From Nemania diffusa (Eukaryota; Ascomycota; Sordariomycetes; Xylariales; Xylariaceae), in contig JBBPUQ010000005.1 in assembly GCA_038501195.1 (NCBI GenBank), forward strand, positions 2,108,001 to 2,172,000: 64,000 bases of DNA, read 5' to 3'. This document shows positions 47,451-61,189 of the stretch, in pieces. Made by a program: the position numbers and the translations under genes. The notes under the pieces are model-generated. The model was not told the DNA's origin, searched no databases, and worked only from the letters and a program-made list of their open reading frames with translations. How positions within the stretch are numbered: position 1 is the first letter of the stretch; every line of letters starts with the position of its first letter.

Positions 47451-48334
47451 TAGCCGGGCTGAAGGGACCCTGCCGGTGCTACAGTAGTGTGCCTACCGTA
47501 GACGGCCTGGGCAATAAACTAATAAGCTAATAAGCTAAATTCTCTGTCTGGGAGGGTAACGTGCATCGATGGATGGATGCACTCTGATGCACTCTAACCT
47601 TTGGCTCTGATTCACAATCCTACTTCCCCGATGCTTACTTCCCTCCTCGATGATTCTCATGTACAACCGATCCCCATGTCCGCTGGTCGATCGAAGGCTA
47701 GCCTCGTCAAAGTCTTGCACCACCGTACAGAGGAGAAAGGGGCTTTTTTCTTGCAGCGACGTCACCCTCAGCGATCAGGTTTTACGCCGGCGCGGCATGT
47801 TTTATTACAACGGGACAATCGGTCCCGTGGACCTCTCTGTCTGATGATACCCAGGTACGTGTACACCAGTACGGAATACATGATATCCATACATACCTAC
47901 TTATAACAGAGGAGAAGAGAGCCGGGGCACTGGAGAGAGAGATGGATATACTACGTTGTCATTCCAGATATAGGCATACATAGCATACTGTATGTATGTG
48001 TATATATATATATGTATGTATGTATTCTGTATGTATGTAATGTCTCAGTGTACGTAGTGCAGTGCAGTGTAGTATAGTGCCGTGTCGGGTATACCACCTC
48101 AGTATAGTCGTCTCTACGTACCCTTCAACATGCAAGCTCACCAGTTGCATACGTATAGTACTCCCGCAAGTCTGGGGTTCATGCAGCAGCGAACCCAGCC
48201 ATTGCGGGCATTTCCTTGTGTCGCCGCGTTACTTGCATACTTACGTACTGATGGAAAAGGGCTAGAAAAGGGCTAGAGCCTTCACTTCAGGGGCATGATA
48301 AGGTTGGCGGGACCCTGGGGCCCTCGTTGGGGTA

Positions 48335-48368
48335 AGTACATGCGCATACTTAGGTATGCGCATGTACT
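48335..48368. repeat. Perfect 15-bp inverted repeat with 4-base loop
   Basis: AGTACATGCGCATAC at 48335-48349 is matched exactly by its reverse complement at 48354-48368, with TTAG between. Each arm contains the palindrome ATGCGCAT. It could form a cruciform or be a dimeric binding site. No gene is adjacent. Confidence 0.85.
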
Positions 48369-51300
48369 CTGTAGCGTAGGTAGCTCGTCAGTCAATTCGG
48401 GTTCTTCGTCCGAATAAGCTCTTGTCTTGTGCTTGCTTCCGTTGTCGCAGGCGCAGGAGTCCGCAACTGTGCATTGTTTTTGCCGGCATAACAGGCATCG
48501 CCACGTTCTAGAGATGTACGGGGATGAGCATTGTTACCACATGTGCGCGCGCGCGCTATACTAGGGATGTAGGCATGTCCAGACCCTGGATCTCAATCCG
48601 AGGGATGCAAATAAACCCGTGTGGTGTACTTAAGTGTGCCAGAAGCAAACAGAGTCCTTGATTGGTCTTCCCGATTCGTGATCCATGAGTCGTCATATCC
48701 AGACAATCCAGGGCTCATTTGCCCTGTAATTATTTTAAGGTCTTCGTGACAAGCTAGGTGTGCCTACATACAGCGCCAGCGCGGAAGGTATGCGCAGGTA
48801 CTGTGCCCTTGGTTGAGAATGGAAAAACTGGTTCGCCATACAGTAATCACAAGCTCCTATCCCTTGCGTCAATCATGAAAGCCCGCCAAAGAAGCGTGGT
48901 CCTGCTGTCAAATTTAGCAATCTTGATTCACTCGAGTCTCGGGCGGCGCTGTCTTCCAAGTCCCTGTTAATCTCAGCTTGTGATATTTGTCACAAATAAA
49001 GCCATTGTTTCCAGATGGTACAAGATAACGGTCCCGTATGATCTGTAAGTATGTACATATGCGTAGGCAGTTCCTCCATCTTACTCGCCTATGTACTCTG
49101 TATACTACCTAGTGTATGTAGGTACATACCTAATTCGATGCCGGCCTATCTACAGTATGTACGTACATAAGGTACACATATATGCACATACTAACATGGC
49201 ACAGGAACTGACAGGGGGCAATTATTGTGTATACGCATTATACGTAGGTATGTAGGTAGTTAGTACGCAGCGCGGCGACATCAAACTACGGTATGTATTG
49301 TCATATGTAAGCTAGATTCTACTGAGCCACATCTGTCTGTCTAGGCACATACTCTTAAGCAGACCATAGTTTATAGAGGCGTATTGAGGTTCTACAGCGG
49401 GCATTTAGGAGATTACTACCCATGATTGAATAAGCTACAGCACATATGCGGATCATACTTGCTTCTGCTTGACGCTGCTGGCCGAGCAAAGAAGCGCTGT
49501 GGTGCCGCTTCCCGTCCATGTACTGTACTGTTCTGTACATGCTTGGGGTGGTTGGGTCTTTGCATGCTACCAGGCAGCTTTGACGAGGTTCCCGGGCTAG
49601 CTGAATCTTGGCTGGGGGTGGCTTTCTTGTCAGTGTGTTGGTACCGTGCTGTGATCCTCGTTGTAGAAGCTGGTGTGTGTACAGAGTATGTAGTGTTCAC
49701 TACTTCTCTCCTTCTGCCGTATGTACTTACGCGCAGACGGCACCAACGTATGGGTATAGAATTCGGTGCAGCCGCAGCCATCAGGTTGCGGCTTTTTGCT
49801 TGATCGAGTTTCGTCTAGTGATCCACAATCTGGATTGTGATTCTAATTACAGCACAGCATACACTAGGTATTTCCTGCTTGCACCGAGATCTTCTGCATC
49901 TGGGAGGTTGTATACTACCGAAATAGATGTTGATGTACACTAGATGCGGAGCACGGAGGTGTACAGCACTGTATGTACGCCAGATACCTCCCTAGCAAAT
50001 AGAGGGCTTTCGACGCGGGACTGTGGGCAAATGGCCATCATCCCTCGGTCCCATGTCTCCTCTTCCGCCGCTAGTAATGTAGAGTGCGGATATGTAGCGG
50101 TAATCCTGCCCGTACACATACGTACATGCGTCGTACGTTAGCACAGCAGGCGACTACTGCGGTAGCTGTGGGATGCTAGGGTTGGCATACAGCCGGGCTA
50201 GTCTACGGCTCATGCACGATGTCAGATCGAAACCGATGTAGGTATTCTCAACTAAGACGATCACATCCCACGACAACCACCTATAGGAAAATTATTACTG
50301 GAATCATTGGTTACTTATAATTCTAACTGGGCTGCAAGAAATTCAAGCGCTTGAACATTACCCTTAATGTCTCACGATCACCGCTCTTATTAATATTGTA
50401 AGACGAGGGGATATATATGCACATATAAGTGGTGTGTAGTATACCTATAATACCTACCTGACTTGTGGGCTTCGCTATCTTTAGGGATATAATCCCTTTG
50501 TTTGTGAACACACTAAGACGCCCTGGCCAATGATACCAGCCACTACCCGCCCTCTTCAGGATATACCTAGCTTTAGATACCTAGGTACCTACTTATACTG
50601 TATACCATGCTAACGACGATCATTTGATGGTGGCAGACAAAGGTCCTTGGAGCCTCAAGTGTATGTAACTATAGTACACTTGAAATTGTTAGCGCTATTG
50701 CATGCAACGGCCATCATTGAACAGGCGCAATTTTATCACTCCCCCCTCCTCAAGGAGTATAGCCTCTTGGCCTCCCACCAACTTCTACTTTCCGCTACTT
50801 TCTGGAAAAGCAGGCGGAAAGGTTGCAGTAGTACTAGTACTCGCTTAAGGTGCCTTTTTATCTATACGCTAGTTAGGTACATAGACTACCTACAGAGTAG
50901 AGGTACATACTACATGGGGCAAACGAGTGCCCTTGCTCAGTAAGATGTAGGCACTTGTCTTAACTGCTTCCGGGGCTAGACGAATTTATCACTGGTCAGG
51001 AACAGATTGAGCTGGAGGGATTTTCTGATTGGACGCACTAACGGATGGGATGACGGCACATAACAGGCAGGACAGGACCCCTTCCAGGTGAGTTGTCACA
51101 CCACTAGTCGACCTGCGATGAGCGCCCTTGTGTATGCGTAGAATGCAAAGTTTAGAGACTCGAGCAGCAAAAAACGAGGGCTATCCATCACGTGATGGGG
51201 TATTACATATGCCGCCTTACTCCATCCGGCCTGTACTCTGTCCTCTACGGGTCTCAGAAATCATCATTCCCACACTCGCGGAATTAAGAGCCGACAGGAA

Positions 51301-54300
51301 GGTATTCTTCCCGTGGGGTAATAACTCGCACCTATCTACGCATACCTATGTACAGTAGCGTGTGTATTTCAGGCCTCTGATCGTGAGGCCAATGGACCGA
51401 TGATCATCGGACAAGGAATTGGGGCACCTAGCAAGGGTACACGATTAGAATTACATACACTAGTGTAGTGGGCTGGGGGGCGGGGAGGGGGGTTTAGTTA
51501 GAAGATCTGAGAGATATAGTATATACCTACCTATAGTACATGTACGAGGTTGTGGCCAGCATGAAGTGGCGGTGAAGAGAAGCTTGGGCCTGTTTATTAC
51601 GCGGGGTGCTTTGGGATTATGGAGTACAGTGTGTATAGACCGCCCCATCGCTCCGTTTTAGGACTACCAGTTCAACGGAGTATATTCTATACATACCTGC
51701 AAAGTGTATTTAGCACATAGGTCGTACGAACAAGAGATCTGTCTCTTATATGGAGTGGGTAGGTATCTACGCATAGTCATAGTGTGCGAGTTGTAGGGCA
51801 CAAAAACTCAGATGGCGAGATCAGGACGCAAAAGGATATGACGAGTTTGACTGCTGACTGTCGAGGTTGTTAAATCTCCTGCTAGGTATATTATATGATT
51901 TGCCCAAGTGTAAGCCAGTTGTGTAGGTTCACAACGTCAAAGCTATTGTCTGTCGTGGCCAATAGCATGTGCTTGTCTATACCTTACCTAGGTACTTCGA
52001 ATCCGATGTTAGTGGAGAGGTGAACACGCTGGACATCCTTTCCCACGTTGTTCGTTCCAATTGGACCAGCAAATCGCTAGCATACCAGCCTGAAAAGGTA
52101 TACAGTGGTACACGTTTGTGAGATGGTAAGTTGGTACAGAGTATGCGTAGTGTAGGCATTTCCTCATGGCGCCACAGAACCTCGAACCTCGCTCTTCACA
52201 CCACTTCGTCCTTCCCCCTCCGTCTTGGCCCGAATACTCTTTGCCAGTTGCGAGTACAGGCTGATAAGCCTTCCAGCACGGATAACGGTCCGCCCTTGCA
52301 GCCCGCTGACTGCCAGAAGGATTACGGAACCGTTATGATGTATTCTGTACTGAAGGTAGGTACCGTAGGCAGTGTATGCGTAGGTACACTACCTATCAGA
52401 TATCTATAGCAGGGAGGCATGTACACGCGCTCTCCGTGTTAGTGTGCTAGTCTGGTGCTTCGTACCTCTCTATGCGTAGATAATAGTAGATAATAGGCCC
52501 ACCTGTTCGAAGGATGCGGGGCTGGCCGGTTCGTGATGTGATGTGAGTCCCTGTGGGAACAACAGTCCGTACCCCCATAGGTCCTCGCCGCTTAGCTCTT
52601 CTACAATTTGTAATATTGAAGGTGTTAGGGCCAGAAGATTGTACAGTACCCCAAAGGCCTCTCTCATTGCTTTCTGATTAGCCACCTACCTAGTCTACCA
52701 CCGGTGCTTAATTAGTTAGTCTGGTGGCTCGTCGTTGGAGAGGCATCTCCCTGGTTCCCTATGCTAAGGCTGGGTGTCCACATCAGCTGGATGGTGTGTT
52801 CGTCGACGTGGGTGCTGTTGATTGGCCAGGAAATGGCTGGAACGGCAATGGAGGGTGACAGAGAGGTTGGCACACAACACAAAATCCGAGAAGGGTACAC
52901 CGGAAGCGACACAGAGGGTGAGAGGGTGAGGGTGAGAGGGAGAGGGAGAGGGAGAGAGGACAGAGGGGTCCCCTTCGCACTGTCTAGCCGACGGGATCCA
53001 GCGAGACAAGTGCCGATGGCTGGCCAGCCAGCCAGAATTCGGCGTTCAGGACGGAATTGGTTTGCCCGGACCTGTGCCGTGGAATAGGTACATGAACACC
53101 GATCTTGCTTTTCTCAACTCGGAGACAGACCGGAGGCCACCTGGGCTGGTTCGTGTAAGTAGGTAGGCAAGTAGGTACATGTAGTGTACTCTGTACTCAT
53201 GAGTCTACCTACCCACTATGTGCTGTTTAAGATATGAATGCTTAGTATTCTCCGTGTATACTAGATACCTATTGTGGGGACGTACCACGCACCGCGCACG
53301 AGATACCACGCTCTCTACGCGCTACGCTAGCTATATTTTGCACCTACTGTACGGACTTACTGATACACTACAGCGTGTAACTGTGCTAGTTACCGTACCT
53401 AGTGAGTAGACATCCCTTTCCACACGAGATCAGGGAACTGGGATGAGCTAGGAAACCCAATTCCTGTTCTCTCGGGACGGCGATTACGCCTCTTGTCTCT
53501 CCGTTGGTAACGACACAGACTCGTGCGACTTCACTGGTGCGCGTGATTTTGAGGTGGTTGGTTGCTCCTTGTCGAGAACAATCCGTACAGTGTGGTATTC
53601 CGTCCACACTGGCCTCAGGAGCCCAGCGAACTACTGCTACGGCGTAGTAGATAGTGGAGAGCCGCCTGAAACGGGCTCTGCCTTATTTAGAGCAGGTACA
53701 TACACATACGCATACATGTAGGAATAAACCACGGCAGTCTTCTGTACATATGTACACGTATGTGCAGCAGATAGGTACATACATATGTAGGTACCTATAT
53801 GTATGTGTACGGCGGGGAGGGGAGGTACTGCGTGTACCTACAGAATTGCGCTAGGTATTAGGTAGGCATTCAAGACGATCCGCTGACAAGGCTGGCCACT
53901 CTCGAAATGATGGTGAGTGGTCCCTTCGATCCTGCAGAAACCAATGCCACCGTGTAGCATGGGGTAATAGGCGTGATTGGTTAGGTGTGAGATATGCATA
54001 GCCGCGCCCGCTGTGCGTTAGTCTCGCTGCTCGGTCATGCAAGTGCTCAAGCCTAAGTAGATATCCCCTGTCATTCCCTCGACAGCCAGCGCCTTAAGGT
54101 TGTCTTCGTTCTTGCATGTACCGAATACCGGATCGGACAGGACACTTCGGACAACGCTGACGGGAGAAGCTTATTTCGTCAGCCGTTAAAACGGCTTTCA
54201 TGGGTACCTAGTTTGCAGTGAGTGTATTCTTACTTATGTTAGAATCATAGATGTGCTGCGTAGAACGCACTCTATACGTAGACGTATACATACAACAACT

Positions 54301-56040
54301 ACGTACCTAGTAGATAGGTACCACAACGTATGCCCTAGTCGGCCTTCGCTACTGGTAGGTAGGAATTACAGTGTGCGAGTAAAGGAAGAGTGGCGATGTA
54401 CGATATAGATTAGCTGCAAGCGAACTCGTAACCAAAACGTGGTTGCGCAGCAGGCCCGTTGGAGTTCTCCGGTGGCACAATGAAGCAGAGTAATTGCCTT
54501 CACCCTTTGCCGCCGAGCATGGGATTGTTCCGCAATGAAGTAATGAACCCCCGATGAACCCAACAAATTGGTACGGCGTCCTGTAGATGATGTCTGGTGC
54601 CAACGGTGTCCCGCATGACATGCACGGCCGTGAGGAAGTCATATGCGATGCAGCCAGTCATACATGCCTCCTGGCACTTCAGAAACATTGCCACTTTCTA
54701 TCTGACGGGCTGTAGAATTTGGTTGACAGGTTTTCACGTGCAGCAACCTGCGCGGGGAATAGGGAATACCGACAGAAGACAGGTACGCGCCTAACCTCTA
54801 GGTAGGTAACTACTGTATATAGTACCTCTAGGTAGGTAGTAGGTATTGTATTGTTTTGCATATATATATATCTCTCTCTGCAGACTACCTACAGTAGACA
54901 GTTTAGATATATATAGGTAGGTGAAAGTGAAATGGGATGCACTCGGCAACAACAATTAGAAGATAAATTCAAGCATTCCCTAATACAGCTATGTAGCTAT
55001 ATTTGCTTTTTACTATCGAGAGATTGTCGCAACTCGTCGCAATCGCTTTATATAATCTATAATGAGGCTCATATGTATTGGCGCGCGCCAGTTGGACGAA
55101 CCAAGTTGTGCATCGCATGAGCATCGCAGCGCATGTAGTGGACACCTGAGGCTCTCTTCCACGACATGTGCTGGCCGCCTCGCCTCGTACCCACATCGTT
55201 GCCAACGATGTTATGCGTAGCAGTTCTAAAGATCCGTTGAAGGATTTGCGTATTTCTCCCCTGTGAGCACGAAGTAACCATGGCACCAGATCCACGCAGC
55301 TTGGAGAGACAGTTCACTGCATGGAAGCCTGCACCCGCCCGGCCTTTGCCTCACAGCAGACAGACAGTGAGCCGTGGCATTCGAGAAATTGTTGGTTCCT
55401 AGGTAGCAACATACGTCTCAGGTTTATGCATAGTACCTTACCTACGTTACTGGACATCTCCGCATAGGTAGGCATCTCACAGAATATAGGCAGTACATAA
55501 ATATTAACTACCTTATGTACATCAGGGTAACTTGATGCTAGCGTAGGTACATACAATGCTAGCTTGTCTGGGACGGCTGGACCACCTTATGCCACACCAG
55601 TGCACTTTGGCTGTCATATCTTTTAAGATAAGTCCCTAGAATCCGGCCTTCCATACAAAGAGACACCTCAGCCTCGAGGTGGTCTACGGTCGCCCACAGG
55701 GCTTACTGTCTCATAATTCAATTTAGGTAACTACGCCGACACCACTGGGCCCACTTTTTTTTTCTACTTTTTTTTTTAAATCAAACTTGCAACTTAATTT
55801 TTTACAATCATTTTTTTAATCTAGTAATAATTTATTTAAATTTTTATATAAATTAATATATATATAGTTAATTTAATTATATTTTAAAATAGCTATATAA
55901 ATTAAATGTAGTTTTTTTAAATTAAATTTATTATATATAATTTATAAATATGTTAGTTTTATATAATTTATATATTTTATTTTTTTATTAATTTTATTTT
56001 ATTTATTACAATTGCTATAGTTGTTATATAATTTTATATA

Positions 56041-56600
56041 AATAAATTTTATTTTTATATTTTTAATAGTATTAAAAACAACTATAAATATTTTTAAATA
56101 TTTTAGTTTGTTTTAAATTATATAAGCAGTTTTTAATTTACTAATAAATATATTTACTAATTATAACTATATTTTATATTAACAAGTATTGTTTTTATAT
56201 TTTTAGCAGTATTAATTTTAACTATAAACATTTTTAGTTATTTTAGCTAATTTTATATTATATAAATATATTTTAATTTGTTAATAAATATATTAAATAA
56301 TAGTAACAATATTTTATATTAACAAATATTGTTTTTATATTTTTAGTAATATTAATTTTAATAGCTAACTTTTTAAAAAACTTAAAGTTTTTTTATATTA
56401 TATAAGTTTATTTTAATTTGCTAATAAATATATTTTGTAATAGTTATAATATGTTATATTAATAAATATTGTTTTAATATTTTTAAAAACATTATTTTTA
56501 ATTATTAATAGTTTTAAAAATTTAAAAATATTTTAAGTAATATAAATATAATTTAATTAAATAGTATATATATTTTTATTAAAGCTAAAAAATCTAGTTA
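56041..56600. repeat. Tandem satellite, 140-bp period, about four copies
   Basis: Related segments start at 56041, 56181, 56321 and 56461, exactly 140 bases apart. Each begins with AATAAAT/AACAAGT-like sequence, then TTGTTTTTATATTTTTAG-like sequence, then ATTAATTTTAACTATAAA-like sequence. Copies are diverged. Earlier or later copies may exist but were not legible. Confidence 0.75.
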
Positions 56601-59600
56601 ATATATTTTTTAATTAAAACTTTTAAAAATAAATCTATATTATTAACAAAAATATAAATTTATATAAGTATATTATTTATACTATAACTGCAGCAGTATT
56701 ATTATATAATATTTCGATTGTTTTATTAATATATTATATAGCAAAATATTTAAAAAATTAAAATATAGTTAATTAAAACAAAAATAATATTATTAAGTAA
56801 TATATTTTATTTTTTAATTTTTAATATATTGTTTTTTTTTTGCTATATAAAATTGCAGTAATTTTGATTATATTGTATAAAATATATAAACAATTTATTA
56901 AAATCAAACTTAATTAAATATATAATTAATAATATAACATTATTAAAACTTATAAAAATATAAAAATATATAAAGCAACATTAAAATATATAATTAATTT
57001 AAATATTAGCTAATTAGTATAACTTTTTATTTACTAATTTGTTAATATTTAAACTATTTATTTTTACTTTTTATATTTTTCGATTTTTTTATGTTTTATA
57101 AAAATTTCTTTTTATATACTTTTGTTATACTTTACTTTATTTATTTTTTTTTTATTATTTATATATTATTAATTTTTTGCTTTAGTTATTATTATATTTT
57201 TTCGATTGTTTTTAAACTTTAAAGTTAACAATATATTTTTATTTATTTTATTTATTATATATATATTAGCTAACAATATTAAAAAATAAACTTTTTTTAT
57301 TGTTAAAAAGCTTTATTAATATATATATAACTAAGTCTGCTGTTTTTTAAATACAACTTTTATATAATTTTTCGATATATTTTATATTATATTGAACTAA
57401 TATAATTTGTTATAAACATTTATATGCTATTATAATTTTAAAGTTATTATATCAAACTAAAAATACTAAAAAGTTAAATATAAAAAAAATACTTAAAAAC
57501 GTTATACTGTTATTATATATTACTTGTTTATTAAAAATATAATAAAAAAAGTATATATATAATATATATATAGTAAATCTTTTAGCCTAAATAATAAGTG
57601 TGTTATTTTTAGCAATAACAAATTTAGTAGTACTTGTATTAATTGCTTTTATTTAAATATTAGCTATAATTATTTATTTTGTATTAATAAGTTATAACTT
57701 TAATTAATTAAATATAAAAAAACAACTGTTAATTTATATTAACTTAAAAAAAAAAAAGCAAGCAGTTATAAAAAAAACTTGAAAATTTTTTAAAAAGTTT
57801 ATAAAAAAGATTTTTAGTTAAACATTTACTAAAAAGTTAAAAAATTAACAGTTTATATTTAAACAAGCTATTTATAACAAAATTTCAGCTAAGTTGCTTT
57901 ATAAAAAGCAACATATATAAATAATAATATTATAAATAAAAAATAAACAAACAAAAAATAAAAAATACTTATATAATAATGTTATATTATATAATATTAT
58001 AATAAAACATTAAGCTTTATTATATATATAAAGTTTAATATGTTAATTAAACCGATTTTTTATATATACTGAAAAATTTAAACAGTTTAAACTTATATTA
58101 ATTTAAAATAAAAAGTCTAATGTTAAAAAACTTTAATTTTTATAAAAATGTAATTATTTTATAATATTATAACAGTATATTTATATATAAAATCTGTTAG
58201 TTTTTATTATAAACATATAATATCAATATAAAACAAATGATTTTATATTATTAGTTTTAAATATAAAATATAATATTTAAACAAAAGTAGACAATTTGAA
58301 CCAAAAATTTTAATAAAACAATTTGATACTGTTATTTTAAACTTAAACTAAATAATACAAAAATTTTAAAAAAGTTTAAAAAGTAACACTTTTAAATCAG
58401 TTAAAGCAAGCTTAAACAATATTAATATAAACTAAAAATATATTGACAAAAAACACTAAATTAAACTGTATATTTATAAATATAATTTTGTAAGTTTTTT
58501 AACAAACAATTGCTATTTTTTTATATAATATTATATTTATTGCAATATAATTTATATCAGTATATATAAAAAACAGCAGTAATTAACTTTTTTTGCAACA
58601 TTATATTTAAAACATTTAAAAAATATTACTTTTAAGCATTAATAAAGCAACTATAAACAATTAAAAGTAATTATATTAGCTAAACAATACTAAGTTTAAA
58701 TTATATATAATATATTAATAAATACTGCAAACTACAATATTAAAGTTTTAAAATATATAGTATAATCGATATATATTTATATTATATTGTTTAATTTTAT
58801 ATTAAAACAATAGCTATAACAGAAATTATAATACTTATTTAATATATATATTATATTTAGCAAATAAGCTTTTTACTAATAATAATATACTTAAATCAAA
58901 AATATAAAACAATATTAACTATAATAACATATTATTAACTTTTAATAAATAATAATAACATATATTTGTTAAAGCTATATTAAAACAAATAAAATAAACT
59001 AATATATAATTTAAATTAGCTAAATCAAGTGTAATCAACTTTTAAAAAAAATACTAAAAATAAAGCACTTTTATTTAAGTTATAACTACTTTAGTTTAAT
59101 AACTGCTAGTTTTATAAAAAAAATACAAAAAACTAACAAATTAAGTTTTAATAAAACTAACTATATAAAAAACATAAAATATTTTAGTAAATATATTATT
59201 TAAAAATATATTTAACTAGTTGTTTTTAAACTAATTAAATAAACGTAAAACTATTTCTAAAAACTTAAAAGCGAAAAATCATAGAATAAAACTAACTGAT
59301 TTAATCAAATCGCATTAATATATATTTATATATTTTTACTTTAATATAAATTAAATAGTTTTAAAAATAACTAAAATATATATACTATTCAAAAATAAAA
59401 AAATCGCCGATATATTTATATAAACAAACTTTAAATGTTATATTATTAACTAGATTTAACTTGAACAATTAACTGCTATATTAAATATAACAAATTATAA
59501 TAAAATATATTATATTAGTTTATTTAAACAGCAACAAAACAGTATCAAAAATATTTATTTGCAAATATATTACAAATATGCAACTAATATATAGCTAAAT

Positions 59601-60071
59601 GTTTTTAATTTAATATAAACTGATTAAATTATAAAAAACTATTATTAAGCAAATATTATTATTTGCAGTAATATTTATATAAATATAAAGTAAATAATAA
59701 AAAACTAAAGCTGTTTTTATACTTATAACTAGAAAAAAGATTTAAATATTTCGAAAAATAAACAGTATAAAACAATATATATAAAAGCAAACTAAAAAAA
59801 ATAAATCAAAATAATAATAAATAAAACATTGTTTAAAAATATAAATTTAAATTATAATACTATTAGTTATAATAAATAAATAACTAAAATAAATTAAAAT
59901 AAATTAAAATAAATTAAAATAATTAAAATTATTAAAATAATAATAATAACTATAATAACTATAATAATTAAAATATTTAAAATAAACTAAAATAAATTAA
60001 AATAAATTAAAATAATTAAAATAATTAAAATAATTAAAATAATAATAATAACTATAATAACTATAATAATT

Positions 60072-60320
60072 AAAATAAATATAAAAATTGAAATAATTTA
60101 AAATAAATAAAATAAAATAAAAATAATTATAATAACTATAAAAAATAAAATAAATAAAAATAATTATAATAATTATAATAATAATAATAACTATAATAAC
60201 TATAATAATTAAAATAAATATAAAAATTGAAATAATTTAAAATAAATAAAATAAAATAAAAATAATTATAATAACTATAAAAAATAAAATAAATAAAAAT
60301 AATTATAATAATTATAATAA
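60072..60320. repeat. 139-bp direct duplication in AT-rich block
   Basis: Two almost identical copies share the rare marker AAAAATTGAAATAATTTAAAA; its ATTG occurs at 60087 and again at 60226, a 139-base offset. The identity extends through the following AATAATTATAATAACTATAA sequence. Confidence 0.75.
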
Positions 60321-61189
60321 TTAAAATAAATTAAAATAATAATAATAATTATAATAAATTTAATAATTAAAATAAATTAAAATATATTAAAATAATTAAA
60401 AATAAATAAAACAAATTAAAATAATAATAATTATTATAATAATTAAAAAAAAAAAAAAATAATTAAAATATAATAAAATAATTAAAAATAATAATAATAA
60501 TTAAAATAATTAAAATAAATATAATAAACAATATATATAAAAATAATTATAATTATTAAAATAATAAAAATAAATTCAAATAAATTAAAATAATAATAAA
60601 AATTATAATAATTAAAATAATTAAAATAAATTAAAATAATTATAAATAATAATAATAAATATAAAAAATAAACTAAATAAAAACAATTATAATAATTATA
60701 AAAACTAAAATAATTAAAATAAATTAAAATAAATTAAAATAATTAAAATAAATTAAAGTAATTATAATAATTATTATAACTATAATAATTAAAATAAATA
60801 AAATAAATAAAATAAATTAAAATAAATTAAGTAAATAAATTATAATAACTATAATATATAAAATAAAATAAATTAAAATAAATAAAAATAAATTAAAATA
60901 AATTAAAATAAATATAATAATTATATTAATTAAAATAAAATAAATTAATTATATTAATTATAACAATTATAATATATAAAATAAAATAAAATAAAATAAA
61001 TTAAAATAAATAAAAATAAATTAAAATAATTAAAATAAATAAAATAAATTAAAACAATTATAATAATTATAATAACTATAATAATTAAAATAAATTAAAA
61101 TAAATTAAAATAAATTAAAATAAATTAAAATAAATTAAAATAAATAAAACTAAATATAATAATTATATTAATTAAAATAAAATAAATTA

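Larger units (their letters stand above)
45607..55749. other. 10-kb gene desert rich in simple repeats
   Basis: No frame with recognisable protein on either strand across about 10 kb, at normal GC content. The sequence is crowded with TAGGTA/TACCTA, GTACATAC and TATGTATG words and several microsatellites: CCTGT repeats at 47233-47268, GCAA/GCAG/GCCA repeats at 47385-47450, TATG/TA repeats at 47990-48035, CG alternation at 48545-48556, and GAGAGG repeats at 52915-52962. A 34-bp hairpin lies at 48335-48368. It may hold regulatory or non-coding RNA sequence, or be degenerate flank of the AT-rich block to the right. Confidence 0.6.
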
